A stretch of DNA of 64,000 nt from Nioella aestuarii (GTDB lineage Bacteria; Pseudomonadota; Alphaproteobacteria; Rhodobacterales; Rhodobacteraceae), in NCBI RefSeq assembly GCF_050896395.1, contig NZ_JBPBBA010000002.1:62001-126000 (forward strand), written 5' to 3'. Within the stretch, counting starts at the first letter, position 1, and each line of letters opens with the position of its first letter. This document shows, piece by piece, positions 32,122 to 40,472 of this stretch. The notes under the pieces are model-generated. The model saw only the letters and a program-made list of their open reading frames with translations, was not told where the DNA came from and did not search any database. Made by a program: the position numbers and the translations under genes.

Positions 32122-33651
32122 GTGAGCCAAGCAGGTAAAGGCTTCCTACACCGCGTTTTCATGGCAGGCAGCACCGCGCTGTTGCTGTCCGGTGCCGCTT
32201 GGGCGCAGGACAGCGGTGAGGTCGAGATCCACATGTACGAAGGTGGCGGGATCTACGAAGGGACGTTCCGCAATGGGGTCCAGCACGGGACCGGCACCTA
32301 TCGTTTGCCCAATGGCTACGAATATACCGGAGAATGGGTCGATGGCGAGATTCGCGGTCAGGGCCGTGCGGTCTTCCCCGATGGCTCGATCTACGAAGGC
32401 GCTTTTGCCGAGGGGCGGCCGCAGGGTTTCGGCTCGATCACCTTCGCCGATGGATCAACCTATGAAGGCGAATGGTCCGAGGGCCGCATCAACGGTCAGG
32501 GCGTCGCGCTCTATGCCAATGGCGTGCGCTATGAGGGCGGCTTCCGCAATGCGCTACACCACGGCACCGGTACGATGGATAGCCCCAATGGCTATCGCTA
32601 TGAAGGCCAGTGGGTGAACGGTCTGAAACAGGGCGCAGGTCGCATCACCTACCCTGACGGCGCCGTCTATGAAGGCAATTTTGAGAATGGCCAGCGTCAG
32701 GGACAGGGCCGCTTGGAGATGCCCGATGGCGTGATCTACGAAGGCCAGTGGCAAGCCGGACAGATCAACGGCACCGGTACGCTGACCCAACCCAATGGCG
32801 ACGTCTACGAAGGCCAGCTTGTGAATGGTCAGCGGCAAGGACAAGGCGTGGTGCGCTACGCCAATGGCGACCGCTACGAAGGCGCGTTCGCCAATGATCG
32901 CCGCCATGGGCAGGGCGAGTTCCGGGGCGCTGATGGCTATCTCTATGTCGGTCAGTGGATCGACGGGCGGATCGAAGGCATCGGCACGGTCACTTATCCC
33001 GATGGCTCCGTCTATCAGGGGGCCTTCCGCAATGATCTGGCGCATGGGCGCGGGGTAATCACCTATGCGGACGAATCAACCTATGACGGCGAATGGGTCG
33101 AAGGCGTGATTCAAGGCTTCGGCATTGCGCGCTATGCCAATGGGCTGGTGTATGAGGGCCAGTTCCTGAACGCCCGTCAGCACGGCCAGGGCGTCATGAC
33201 CTATACCGATGGCTACCGCTACGAAGGCGCTTGGCAGGACGGGCTGCGCCACGGGCAGGGCATTGCCACCTATGCCGACGGCACAGTCTACGAGGGCGGC
33301 TTTGTCGCTGGCCAGCGCGAAGGCGAAGGCACCCTGACAATGCCTGATGGATTTACCTATGTCGGTGAATGGCAGGGCGGAGAGATCAACGGAACCGGCC
33401 GTGCCACCTATGCCAATGGCGATGTCTATCAGGGCCGCTTCGTAAACGGCACACGGCAGGGTGCGGGCACCATGACTTACGCCGCCACCGAAGATCAGGA
33501 AGCGCGCGTTGTTCAGGGCATGTGGGAAGAAGGTCGGCTCGTGGTCGACGCGGATACGGATGCAGACGGGACAGATGAGGAAGCATCGGCTTCCGATGAC
33601 GCAACCCCAGTGCCCCCGACCGAGGCAACCGGCGATGGTGACAGTCAATAA
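32122..33651 (+). CDS. Secreted MORN-repeat protein, 18 repeats
   Basis: The 509-residue protein starts at GTG 32122 (AAAGGGGG upstream; an ATG at 32161 lies inside the signal region) and has a signal peptide ending A-W-A-Q before D-S. Residues 45-458 are 18 uninterrupted 23-residue MORN repeats of the form Y-E-G-x-[FW]-x-x-G-x-x-x-G-x-G. F-type and W-type repeats alternate with a slip at repeats 9 and 10, because repeats 1-9 (32254-32874) and 10-18 (32875-33495) are diverged copies of one block. The C-terminal 50 residues are acidic and disordered. MORN proteins form long beta-hairpin rods and can bind membranes or proteins; the role here is unknown. Confidence 0.93.
   Translation: MSQAGKGFLHRVFMAGSTALLLSGAAWAQDSGEVEIHMYEGGGIYEGTFRNGVQHGTGTYRLPNGYEYTGEWVDGEIRGQGRAVFPDGSIYEGAFAEGRPQGFGSITFADGSTYEGEWSEGRINGQGVALYANGVRYEGGFRNALHHGTGTMDSPNGYRYEGQWVNGLKQGAGRITYPDGAVYEGNFENGQRQGQGRLEMPDGVIYEGQWQAGQINGTGTLTQPNGDVYEGQLVNGQRQGQGVVRYANGDRYEGAFANDRRHGQGEFRGADGYLYVGQWIDGRIEGIGTVTYPDGSVYQGAFRNDLAHGRGVITYADESTYDGEWVEGVIQGFGIARYANGLVYEGQFLNARQHGQGVMTYTDGYRYEGAWQDGLRHGQGIATYADGTVYEGGFVAGQREGEGTLTMPDGFTYVGEWQGGEINGTGRATYANGDVYQGRFVNGTRQGAGTMTYAATEDQEARVVQGMWEEGRLVVDADTDADGTDEEASASDDATPVPPTEATGDGDSQ
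32254..33495 (+). repeat. Internal 621-bp duplication inside the MORN gene
   Basis: Eighteen 69-base units form two consecutive 9-unit blocks. Repeats 7-9 and 16-18 are clearly alike (E-G-Q/A-G-Q-R, then M-P-D-G, then I-N-G-T-G and N-G-D-V-Y), as are 3-6 with 12-15 and 1-2 with 10-11. The second block begins at 32875. Confidence 0.75.
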
Positions 33652-33767
33652 GAGTGACACCACAAAAGCCGTGCGCATTCTAAGAAGGGCGCATCGGCAA
33701 GCCTGCCCCCAGTGAATCGGGGATTTGGAGGATCTGTGCTATGGTTCCCTAAACGGGAGGAAAACCA

Positions 33768-34229
33768 ATGCACGAAGGCAAATGTGCTTGTGGTGCTGTG
33801 ACCTACAGCATGAAAACCGATCCGATGTTCGTCCATTGCTGCCATTGCAGTGAATGCCAGAAGCAAACGGGATCTGCGTTCGTCTTGAACGCAATCATTG
33901 AAACGGATCGTGTTGAATACAGTGGCCCGATAAAGGAAATGACTTTGCCGACCCCAAGCGGAAAGGGTCAGGTCATCAGCCGATGCGAGAATTGCGGTGT
34001 CGCCGTTTTCAGTAGCTACCTGATCCGCCAAGGCAAGCTGCTCTACATCCGCGTCGGGACATTGAACCACCCGGAGAATTGCCCGCCGGATGTCCACATA
34101 TTCACGTCGAGCAAACTGCCGTGGCTAAAGATTGAAACGGACATCCCGGTATTTGAGGAGTTCTACGTATTCAAGGATGTCTGGCCTGCCAAGGCGTATG
34201 CACGCCTACAAGCCCTGTTCGGAGACTGA
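33768..34229 (+). CDS. GFA/CENP-V domain zinc protein (second copy)
   Basis: The 153-residue protein has the GFA zinc pattern: K-C-A-C-G-A-V near residue 5-11, C-C-H-C-S-E-C-Q-K-Q-T-G-S-A-F near 24-38 and C-E-N-C-G-V-A-V-F. It is only distantly similar to the GFA protein at 22305, so these are separate family members and not a recent duplication. Enzymatic activity is unproven in this family. GGGAGG precedes the ATG. Confidence 0.9.
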   Translation: MHEGKCACGAVTYSMKTDPMFVHCCHCSECQKQTGSAFVLNAIIETDRVEYSGPIKEMTLPTPSGKGQVISRCENCGVAVFSSYLIRQGKLLYIRVGTLNHPENCPPDVHIFTSSKLPWLKIETDIPVFEEFYVFKDVWPAKAYARLQALFGD

Positions 34230-34261
34230 CCGCGACCCGGCCTGATCTGTCTTGCCCCGGC

Positions 34262-35794
34262 CTAAACCGGGTCCCCTGCATTCAGCCGGGCTAGTACGTG
34301 ATCGGCATCGTCCAGCACCACCGTGCGGCGATCTTCGGGCATCTTGTCCCAGGTCCGGTACATCTGGGCCATGCGCGGATTGCTGGCAAAGCGGTCCCTG
34401 TGGCGAACCAGAAAGTGCCAGTAGAGCAGGTTGAACGGACAGGCATCCGGACCGGTCTTTACTTTTACGCCATAGGCGCAGGTTTTGCAGTAGTCCGACA
34501 TCTTCGAGATGTAATTCCCGGAGGACACATAAGGCTTGGACCCCACTACGCCGCCATCGGCAAACTGGCTCATTCCGAGGGTATTCGGGGCCTCGACCCA
34601 TTCATAGGCATCGGCATAGACGGCCAGATACCACTCGTGGACCTGGGCGGGATCAACCCCTGCCAGCAAAGCGAAATTGCCTGTCACCATCAATCGCTGG
34701 ATGTGGTGAGCATAGGCCTCTCGCCTGGTGACGCCGACCGCCTCCTTCATGCAGCGCATCTGCGTTTCGCCACCCCAGTAGACCGGCGGCAACTTGCGGC
34801 TGTGGCCAAGCACGTTGCGTGCGCAATAGTCAGGCCCTTCACGGAAATAGACCCCACGCACAAATTCGCGCCAACCGATGATCTGGCGGATGAACCCCTC
34901 AACCGCATTGAGCGGCGCGCGCCCCGCGCGATAGGCCGCCTCGGCGCGGCGACAGACCTCCAGCGGATCCAGAAGCCCGGCATTGATGTAGACCGACAGC
35001 ACCGAGTGAAACAGGAAGTCCTGCCCCGACACCATCGCATCCTGATAATCGCCAAAGCGCGGCAGAGCCTGGTCAATAAAGTCATCAAGCGCATGGTTGG
35101 CCTGATCTGGGTCGGTGGCAAACCAGAACGGGCGCAGATCTCCGAAGTTCTGGCCGAAACGCTGTTCGACCAGGGCCAGCACCTCCTCCGTCACTGGGTC
35201 AGGGTCGAACCGCGACGGCATCGGCCCCGCCAGCCCCTTGGGCGGCCCCTTGCGGTTGTCATGATCGAAATTCCACTGCCCGCCTTCGGGCTGGTCCCCG
35301 TCCATCAGAAGGCCCGTCTTGCGACGCATCTCTCGATAGAAGAACTCCATCCGCAACGCCTTGCGGCCCTTGGCCCATGTCTCGAATTCCGAATGTGCGC
35401 AAAGGAACCGGTCATCTTCCAGCAGGTGCACGGTCAGAGGATGATCCCGCAGCGCCTCAATCAGCCGCCATTCGCCGGGTTCCGTGGCGATCACCTCGGA
35501 CGCCCCGAACTCCTCCGCCCGCCGCAGCAGCTCCCCCCCGATGGAGCCGGCATTTTCCGGATCATCCAGCCGTGTATAGGCCACGCGCCAGCCCTCATCC
35601 TGCAACCGTCCGGCGAATTTGCGCATCGCCGCAAACAGGAACGCGATTTTCTTGGGGTGGTGCGGGACATATCCCGCCTCATCGGCCACTTCAGCCATCA
35701 CCACCACATCGCGTGTTTTGTCAGCCTTGCGCAGCGCCGCCACGGTCGGTGTCAACTGATCTCCAAGGACAAGCACAAGACGCGGGGTCACCAC
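34262..35794 (-). CDS. FeS-BCP type cryptochrome/photolyase-related protein
   Basis: About 510 residues. The N-terminus L-V-L-V-L-G-D-Q-L-T-P, the FAD-binding region with W-G-G-E-T-Q-M-R-C and the C-terminal cysteines C-K-T-C-A-Y-G-V-K with C-P-F-N-L-L-Y-W-H-F and a further conserved Cys match the iron-sulfur bacterial cryptochrome/photolyase group (PhrB/CryB), which repairs (6-4) photoproducts or senses light using FAD, a lumazine and a 4Fe-4S cluster. The start is a GTG at 35794 or 35791; the latter overlaps the stop of the upstream SDR gene (GTGA). A TTG at 35815 is less likely. Confidence 0.92.
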   Translation of the reverse strand: MVTPRLVLVLGDQLTPTVAALRKADKTRDVVVMAEVADEAGYVPHHPKKIAFLFAAMRKFAGRLQDEGWRVAYTRLDDPENAGSIGGELLRRAEEFGASEVIATEPGEWRLIEALRDHPLTVHLLEDDRFLCAHSEFETWAKGRKALRMEFFYREMRRKTGLLMDGDQPEGGQWNFDHDNRKGPPKGLAGPMPSRFDPDPVTEEVLALVEQRFGQNFGDLRPFWFATDPDQANHALDDFIDQALPRFGDYQDAMVSGQDFLFHSVLSVYINAGLLDPLEVCRRAEAAYRAGRAPLNAVEGFIRQIIGWREFVRGVYFREGPDYCARNVLGHSRKLPPVYWGGETQMRCMKEAVGVTRREAYAHHIQRLMVTGNFALLAGVDPAQVHEWYLAVYADAYEWVEAPNTLGMSQFADGGVVGSKPYVSSGNYISKMSDYCKTCAYGVKVKTGPDACPFNLLYWHFLVRHRDRFASNPRMAQMYRTWDKMPEDRRTVVLDDADHVLARLNAGDPV

Positions 35795-36456
35795 GGCACC
35801 GCCTTGCCTGCCCAATCGAAGAACTGGCCCGTATCCTCCGGCGACAGGCTGTCCATTACGCCGACAAGGTTCTGCGCTGCCTCGTCGGGTGACACCGATC
35901 CATGTCGGGCAAGGTAAGGCCCGGTCAGTCCGGTCTGCACCGTGCCGGGATGCAACGACACCAGAATGGCTTGTTTCCGAAGCCGCCCGTACTCGATGGC
36001 CGAAGTTCGCAGAATCTGGTTCACCGCCGCTTTGGCCGCGCGGTAGCTGATCCAGCCGCCAAGCCGGTTGTCACCGATGGACCCCACCCGTGCCGACAGA
36101 ACAGCCACCACGGACCGGCGGTCGCGCGGCACCAGCGGCAGGACGTGCTTCAACACAAGCGCCGGGCCAATGGCATTCAGAGCGAACTGCGCGGCCATGG
36201 CGTCAGGGTCCAGCGCGCGGATGGTCTTTTCAGGCGCGGCATCTCCGATCTGAAGTGCGCCCGTTGCCACCACGATCCGATCGAACGTGCCGTCCAGCCC
36301 GCCAAGGACCCGCGCAACGCTGTCCTCATCGGTCAGATCCAGCCCGTTTGCACTCCGCGACAGGCGCACAACGTCACCCCGTGCCGCCAGCGCGTCGGCT
36401 AGTGCCGCGCCAATCCCGCCCGACGCCCCAATAATGAGTGTTCTGTGCTGTGTCAT
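35788..36456 (-). CDS. Short-chain dehydrogenase/reductase, C-factor-like
   Basis: The 222-residue protein has the nucleotide-binding G-A-S-G-G-I-G near residues 9-15 and the catalytic Y-R-A-A-K (Y-x-x-x-K) with the preceding serine in L-S-A-R-V-G-S-I. The dipeptide pattern H-P-G-T-V-Q-T at the substrate loop is common in CsgA/C-factor-like SDRs. It overlaps the photolyase gene by a few bases and is likely co-expressed with it, suggesting a light- or DNA-damage-linked function; the substrate is unknown. ATG 36456 is chosen over the upstream codon at 36495. Confidence 0.88.
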   Translation of the reverse strand: MTQHRTLIIGASGGIGAALADALAARGDVVRLSRSANGLDLTDEDSVARVLGGLDGTFDRIVVATGALQIGDAAPEKTIRALDPDAMAAQFALNAIGPALVLKHVLPLVPRDRRSVVAVLSARVGSIGDNRLGGWISYRAAKAAVNQILRTSAIEYGRLRKQAILVSLHPGTVQTGLTGPYLARHGSVSPDEAAQNLVGVMDSLSPEDTGQFFDWAGKAVPW

Positions 36457-36538
36457 GATCATGCAACTAATGCGCTCACGGCTCTGGTCAAACACGCATC
36501 AGTTTCGCATTCTGGCCTGGACGCAACAGGACCGAGAC

Positions 36539-37333
36539 ATGACGAAACCCATTATTTACCATATTCCCGTCTGCCCCTTTTCGCAGCGCATCGAGATCTT
36601 GCTGGAATTGAAGGGTCTGCGCGACGCGGTGGAGTTCCGCGTTGTCGACATCACCAAGCCCCGTGACCCAGAGCTTCTGGCCAAGACCCGCGGCACCACC
36701 GCGCTGCCAGTTCTGGAAACCGAGGATGGCAGGATTCTGAAGGAAAGCCTCGTCATCATGCGCTATGTAGAGGAACGGTTCTCGGGCACGCCCGTGGCGC
36801 GCACCGATCCCTATGAGCGCGCCATCGAACGGATGATGATCACCCGCGAAGGCCCCTTCACGATGACCGGCTACATGATGGTCATGAACCGCGACCGGGC
36901 GAAAAGCGGGGAGTTCCGGGAAAAGATGCTGGACCACTACGCCTGGTTGTCGGATTTCCTCGACCATCACAATCCCGGCGGCCTATGGCTGTTCGACGAT
37001 TTCGGTCTGGCCGAACTGGTCTTCACCCCGATGATGATGCGCTTCTGGTTCCTCGACTATTACGAGGGCTTCGAGATCCCCGACGAGCCCCGCTTCGCCC
37101 GCGTCCGCCGCTGGCGCGAAGCCTGCCTTGCCCACCCCTCCGCACAGCAGGTGTGCTACGACGAGATCGTGAAGCTTTACTACGACTACGCCATCGGGGC
37201 CGGAAACGGCGCGCTGCCCGAGGGGCGGCAAGTGTCGAGCTTTACCTTCACACCCGACTGGCCGGACCGCCCGATGCCACCGAAAGACAAGTACGACCGC
37301 ATCGCCGGCGATGCGGAGCTTGGGTTGGTCTGA
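36539..37333 (+). CDS. Glutathione S-transferase family protein
   Basis: The 264-residue protein has an N-terminal thioredoxin-like domain with P-V-C-P-F-S-Q-R (Cys at the catalytic position), the cis-Pro motif A-L-P-V-L-E near residue 60 and E-S-L-V-I-M-R-Y, then an all-helical C-terminal domain. The Cys-type active site and length suggest an omega- or Xi-like GST. It is divergent from the SDR-photolyase unit; the frame upstream of 36539 is antisense to that SDR and not coding. Confidence 0.87.
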   Translation: MTKPIIYHIPVCPFSQRIEILLELKGLRDAVEFRVVDITKPRDPELLAKTRGTTALPVLETEDGRILKESLVIMRYVEERFSGTPVARTDPYERAIERMMITREGPFTMTGYMMVMNRDRAKSGEFREKMLDHYAWLSDFLDHHNPGGLWLFDDFGLAELVFTPMMMRFWFLDYYEGFEIPDEPRFARVRRWREACLAHPSAQQVCYDEIVKLYYDYAIGAGNGALPEGRQVSSFTFTPDWPDRPMPPKDKYDRIAGDAELGLV

Positions 37334-37403
37334 GGGGGGTGGCTTTCATAGGGCGTAACCCTTCGCGTCATCACCTTTCGTGGGAGAACGAGTTTGCACC
37401 GGC

Positions 37404-37446
37404 GGAGAATGTCAGCTCTGAGCCCGAAGTGGTCATTCAGAATAGG
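37404..37446. repeat. Candidate dispersed intergenic repeat (REP-like)
   Basis: In the gap between the convergent GST and BTAD-regulator genes, AATGTCAGCT and AGTGGTCATT flank C-T-G-A-G-C-C-C-G as an imperfect inverted repeat. Short palindromes of this look, spuriously encoding S-x-L-S-P-K peptides, are common between genes in Rhodobacteraceae. It could serve as a transcript end or mRNA stabiliser. No target-site duplication is seen. Confidence 0.35.
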
Positions 37447-37453
37447 TAAATTG

Positions 37454-39403
37454 TCAGGTGATGACACCCAAGTCCGACAGAGGCTCCAGGACCATCTGGA
37501 GGTCCGTTTCGCGCCGAAGGCGGAATACGTTACGAACCTGGTCAATCGATTGATGCCCGTGCTGGCGGATCAGCGTTACGCTTTGATCATACGCCTCGGC
37601 CATTTGACCTGTGCGGTGAAGGCCGGCGCATGTCACTAATTCCGACATAAGCCAAACCGGGTGATCCGCCAGGGAAATACGGCCGTTTTCCACGCAGGCG
37701 TCATAGTTTCCCAACAAGTAGTGGGCGACGGCGCGCACGCAGCCGTAAAAACCGCGCAGCGGGTCATTCGGGCTGATGTCTTGCAGCCGGGAGGCCCATT
37801 GCAGCGCCTCGGCCGGGCGCCCATCAAGACTCAGACACATGGTCAGTTGATTGTAGGACACCGGGAATGACGGGTTGGTATCAATGGCGCGACGGAGATT
37901 GGGCGCTGCCCGGTCAAGTTCTCTGCGGCCATTCTGGAAAACCCCCAGTCCAAAGTGTCCAAGATAGAAATTGGGGTCTATTCCGATGGCCCGTTCAGCT
38001 GCTGCCATACCCTGTTCGATGCTCGCCTGCGGCTTGGCCGAAAAGACGTGGTCCAGCCAGGTCGCATAAGCGAAAGTTCCCTGTGCCAAGGCGCTTTCCG
38101 GCATGTCCTTCAAGACATCTGCGACCAGGCCAACCGCATTGGACACAAGAGGCGCCCGGCAGGTGTCGGCGAGTTGTCGGGCACGCATCAATTGCAGCCA
38201 GGCATCAAAATTCCGTTCAGGAGCGCGCGTTCTAAGGCCGGCCTCGGCCTTGACGAGTTCAGGTTCGATCCGGGCCGCGGCCCCGGCTGCAAACTCGTCC
38301 AGCGCAATCAGTGTTTCGTCGAGGTAGGTCTCGAACCTATCAGCCCAGAGATGCTCACTCGTGTGGGCCGAGGCGAGTTCGAGTTTCACGCAAAGCTTTC
38401 TGCCCCGTTGCTGAACTGAGCCGGTCAAAACGTAATCGACGCCAAGTTCCTCGCGCAGCCTCTTGGGGGAGACCGGGGTTCTGCCATAGATCGATGCCTG
38501 CAGGCAGGACATGACCGAAAACCAGCGGTAGCCTGCCAGCGTTGCAATCAGCTCTTCGGAAAGTCCCGCAGACAAAGAGGACGATTGTTCGGCCTCGCCT
38601 TCAACGCGGAAGGGCAGAACGATCAATGCTGGGCGCGGTGTCGAGGGCCGCTCGGCGATCAGTCCGGTGGCCGACTTTTCGCGCGGTGCCGCCGGGGCCG
38701 CGCTGCGCAGGCTGCGATAAAGGGCTGCCGTGATTTGATCCGGGCTGACGTCGAGTTCGTTTCGCAGCAAGCCGCTAAAGCTGTGAAACTCCTGTAATGC
38801 CTGTGCCCGTTCACCCGCTCCGTCGAGCGCCCGCATCAAAAGCCGCCGTCCCTCCTCGTGATAGGGCGACAGTTCGGTGATCCGGCGCGCAGCGGCAATC
38901 GCTTCGGTCCATTCGGTCTGGTCCAGCAGAGCCAGACAATGCTGCGTCAGCCGGTTTACGGCCAGATCGCTCAGCCGTCGCCGCTCCAGTGCAAGCCAGT
39001 CGTCATATTCCGGCGTCAGCCCATCATATCCGTCAAGCAGGGTTTGCGACAGGCGCTCCGGCACGTTCCCGGCGCCTGACAGGGCCGCCTCGGTGAACTG
39101 GACGACGTCTATGTCCAGCTGCGACGCATCCAGCGATATATCGCCTGCGCCGCGGGTCAGGATCAACTGCCTGTCTCCGAAGAGACGCCTCAGAACCACC
39201 AGAGACTGGCGCAGGCTTTTGCGCGCCTGCGCCTCGGGCCGGTCCGGCCAAAGCAGTCCCCCCAGCTTTTCGCGCTGCGCGGGACGGCGTTGCAGCGCCA
39301 GGTAGGCCAGCAGCGCCATATCCTTGCGCGATGCCGGTTTGACGATTTGCCCGGTTGGGTCCCTCAACTCCGGGCCGCCGAAAAGCGCCAGTGAAAATTT
39401 CAT
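37454..39403 (-). CDS. BTAD-domain transcriptional regulator with TPR tail
   Basis: The 649-residue protein starts at ATG 39403. Residues 1-95 form a winged-helix DNA-binding domain (K-D-M-A-L-L-A-Y-L-A-L, then W-P-D-R-P-E-A-Q-A-R-K-S-L-R-Q-S-L), and 100-245 a BTAD helical domain as in SARP activators. A middle domain near 265-375 (I-V-L-P-F, then G-V-D-Y-V-L-T-G-S-V) resembles the TolB-like module of adenylate cyclase-associated proteins, and 400-600 holds TPR-like helices. Such SARP/CadC-like regulators act on adjacent genes. It is divergent from the methyltransferase-SDR pair, its probable targets. Confidence 0.85.
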   Translation of the reverse strand: MKFSLALFGGPELRDPTGQIVKPASRKDMALLAYLALQRRPAQREKLGGLLWPDRPEAQARKSLRQSLVVLRRLFGDRQLILTRGAGDISLDASQLDIDVVQFTEAALSGAGNVPERLSQTLLDGYDGLTPEYDDWLALERRRLSDLAVNRLTQHCLALLDQTEWTEAIAAARRITELSPYHEEGRRLLMRALDGAGERAQALQEFHSFSGLLRNELDVSPDQITAALYRSLRSAAPAAPREKSATGLIAERPSTPRPALIVLPFRVEGEAEQSSSLSAGLSEELIATLAGYRWFSVMSCLQASIYGRTPVSPKRLREELGVDYVLTGSVQQRGRKLCVKLELASAHTSEHLWADRFETYLDETLIALDEFAAGAAARIEPELVKAEAGLRTRAPERNFDAWLQLMRARQLADTCRAPLVSNAVGLVADVLKDMPESALAQGTFAYATWLDHVFSAKPQASIEQGMAAAERAIGIDPNFYLGHFGLGVFQNGRRELDRAAPNLRRAIDTNPSFPVSYNQLTMCLSLDGRPAEALQWASRLQDISPNDPLRGFYGCVRAVAHYLLGNYDACVENGRISLADHPVWLMSELVTCAGLHRTGQMAEAYDQSVTLIRQHGHQSIDQVRNVFRLRRETDLQMVLEPLSDLGVIT

Positions 39404-39570
39404 GGTCAAATTCTCGCCAATTCGCGTTTTAGGTCAAGAATTTCACCGTAATTGGCCCGGCAGGATGCATTTTTGCCGTTTCTTTGCCGCCGGCCGGACG
39501 TTGGCGAGGACGCCCTTCCTCAAGGATCGACGGCAGTTCCGATGGGTGACCAGCAGCAGGGAGATAGACC

Positions 39571-40404
39571 ATGCAAGAGCTTCAAGAACATCCGGTACTG
39601 GAAAAGAATGAAAAGGCCGCAGCCATGTGGAGCGGTGGCGGCGCCGATTACGACCGTATCAGCCTTGGGATTTCCTCCGCGCTCGATCACGCCGTCGCCC
39701 GGCTTGCGCCTGCCGAGGGGATGAAGGTTCTCGACATCGCGACCGGCACAGGCTTTACGGCCAGGCTCGCGGCGCGGCGCGGCGCCCGTGTGACCGGTGT
39801 CGATATTGCCGAAGGGCTGCTCGAGGCGGCGCGTGGCAAGGCCAAAGCTGAGGGCCTACAGATCGACTGGCAGCTTGGCGATGCAGAGCGGCTGCCCTTT
39901 GACGACAACAGCTTTGACGGGGCGATTTCTACCTTCGGGATCATGTTCGCCACCGATCAGGAGGCAGCCCTGTCCGAACTTGTCCGCGTGGTGCGCCCCG
40001 GCGGGCGGATCGTCGTGGCGGCCTGGACGCCCGACAGCAACGCTGTTGCCCTGCGCAAGGCGGTGGCTCCTTTCATGTCCGCGCCGCCTGCCGGCGCGCC
40101 TACCCCTCCTTCACCCTTCAACTGGGGCGATCCCGACTGGCTGCGCACCAGCCTCGGGCAACATGTTTCTCTCGGGATCGAAGATGCAGATACCGTGCAC
40201 CGTCTTCCGGATGCTCAAACGGTTTGGGAGGAATACTCCCGCGGTTTCGGACCAGTGCGTGCGGTGGCGCAGAGCCTGGATGAAACCCGGCTGGCAGAGA
40301 TGCGCAGTGCTTTCCTGGAGTGGGTCGAACAATTCCGAACCGATCTGGGGATCGCGATGCCGTTTCGGTACGTCGTCAGCGCCGGCATCAAAACCTCCTC
40401 CTGA
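39571..40404 (+). CDS. Class I SAM-dependent methyltransferase, UbiE-like
   Basis: The 277-residue protein has the Rossmann-fold SAM motif V-L-D-I-A-T-G-T-G-F-T-A near residues 53-64, acidic residue D-I-A-E at the end of strand 2 and the G-D-A-E-R-L-P-F motif II. It belongs to the UbiE/COQ5-like group acting on small molecules; the substrate is not known. It is transcribed away from the BTAD regulator, with 168 bases between the starts, and lies 70 bases before the SDR gene, suggesting a two-gene operon. Confidence 0.88.
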   Translation: MQELQEHPVLEKNEKAAAMWSGGGADYDRISLGISSALDHAVARLAPAEGMKVLDIATGTGFTARLAARRGARVTGVDIAEGLLEAARGKAKAEGLQIDWQLGDAERLPFDDNSFDGAISTFGIMFATDQEAALSELVRVVRPGGRIVVAAWTPDSNAVALRKAVAPFMSAPPAGAPTPPSPFNWGDPDWLRTSLGQHVSLGIEDADTVHRLPDAQTVWEEYSRGFGPVRAVAQSLDETRLAEMRSAFLEWVEQFRTDLGIAMPFRYVVSAGIKTSS

Positions 40405-40472
40405 CTTCTGATGGGATGAAAACGGTTCCGGGCTAATCGTGGGCCCGGAACGTTATGCAAATGGAGAGAACG

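Noticed and set aside
32254..33495. CRISPR-like regular repeats
   Set aside because: The 69-base periodicity is coding MORN repeats in one frame, with no constant repeat/variable spacer pattern.
34298..35917. 539-codon plus-strand frame opposite the photolyase gene
   Set aside because: No domain, and the minus-strand photolyase motifs are intact, so the frame is an artefact.
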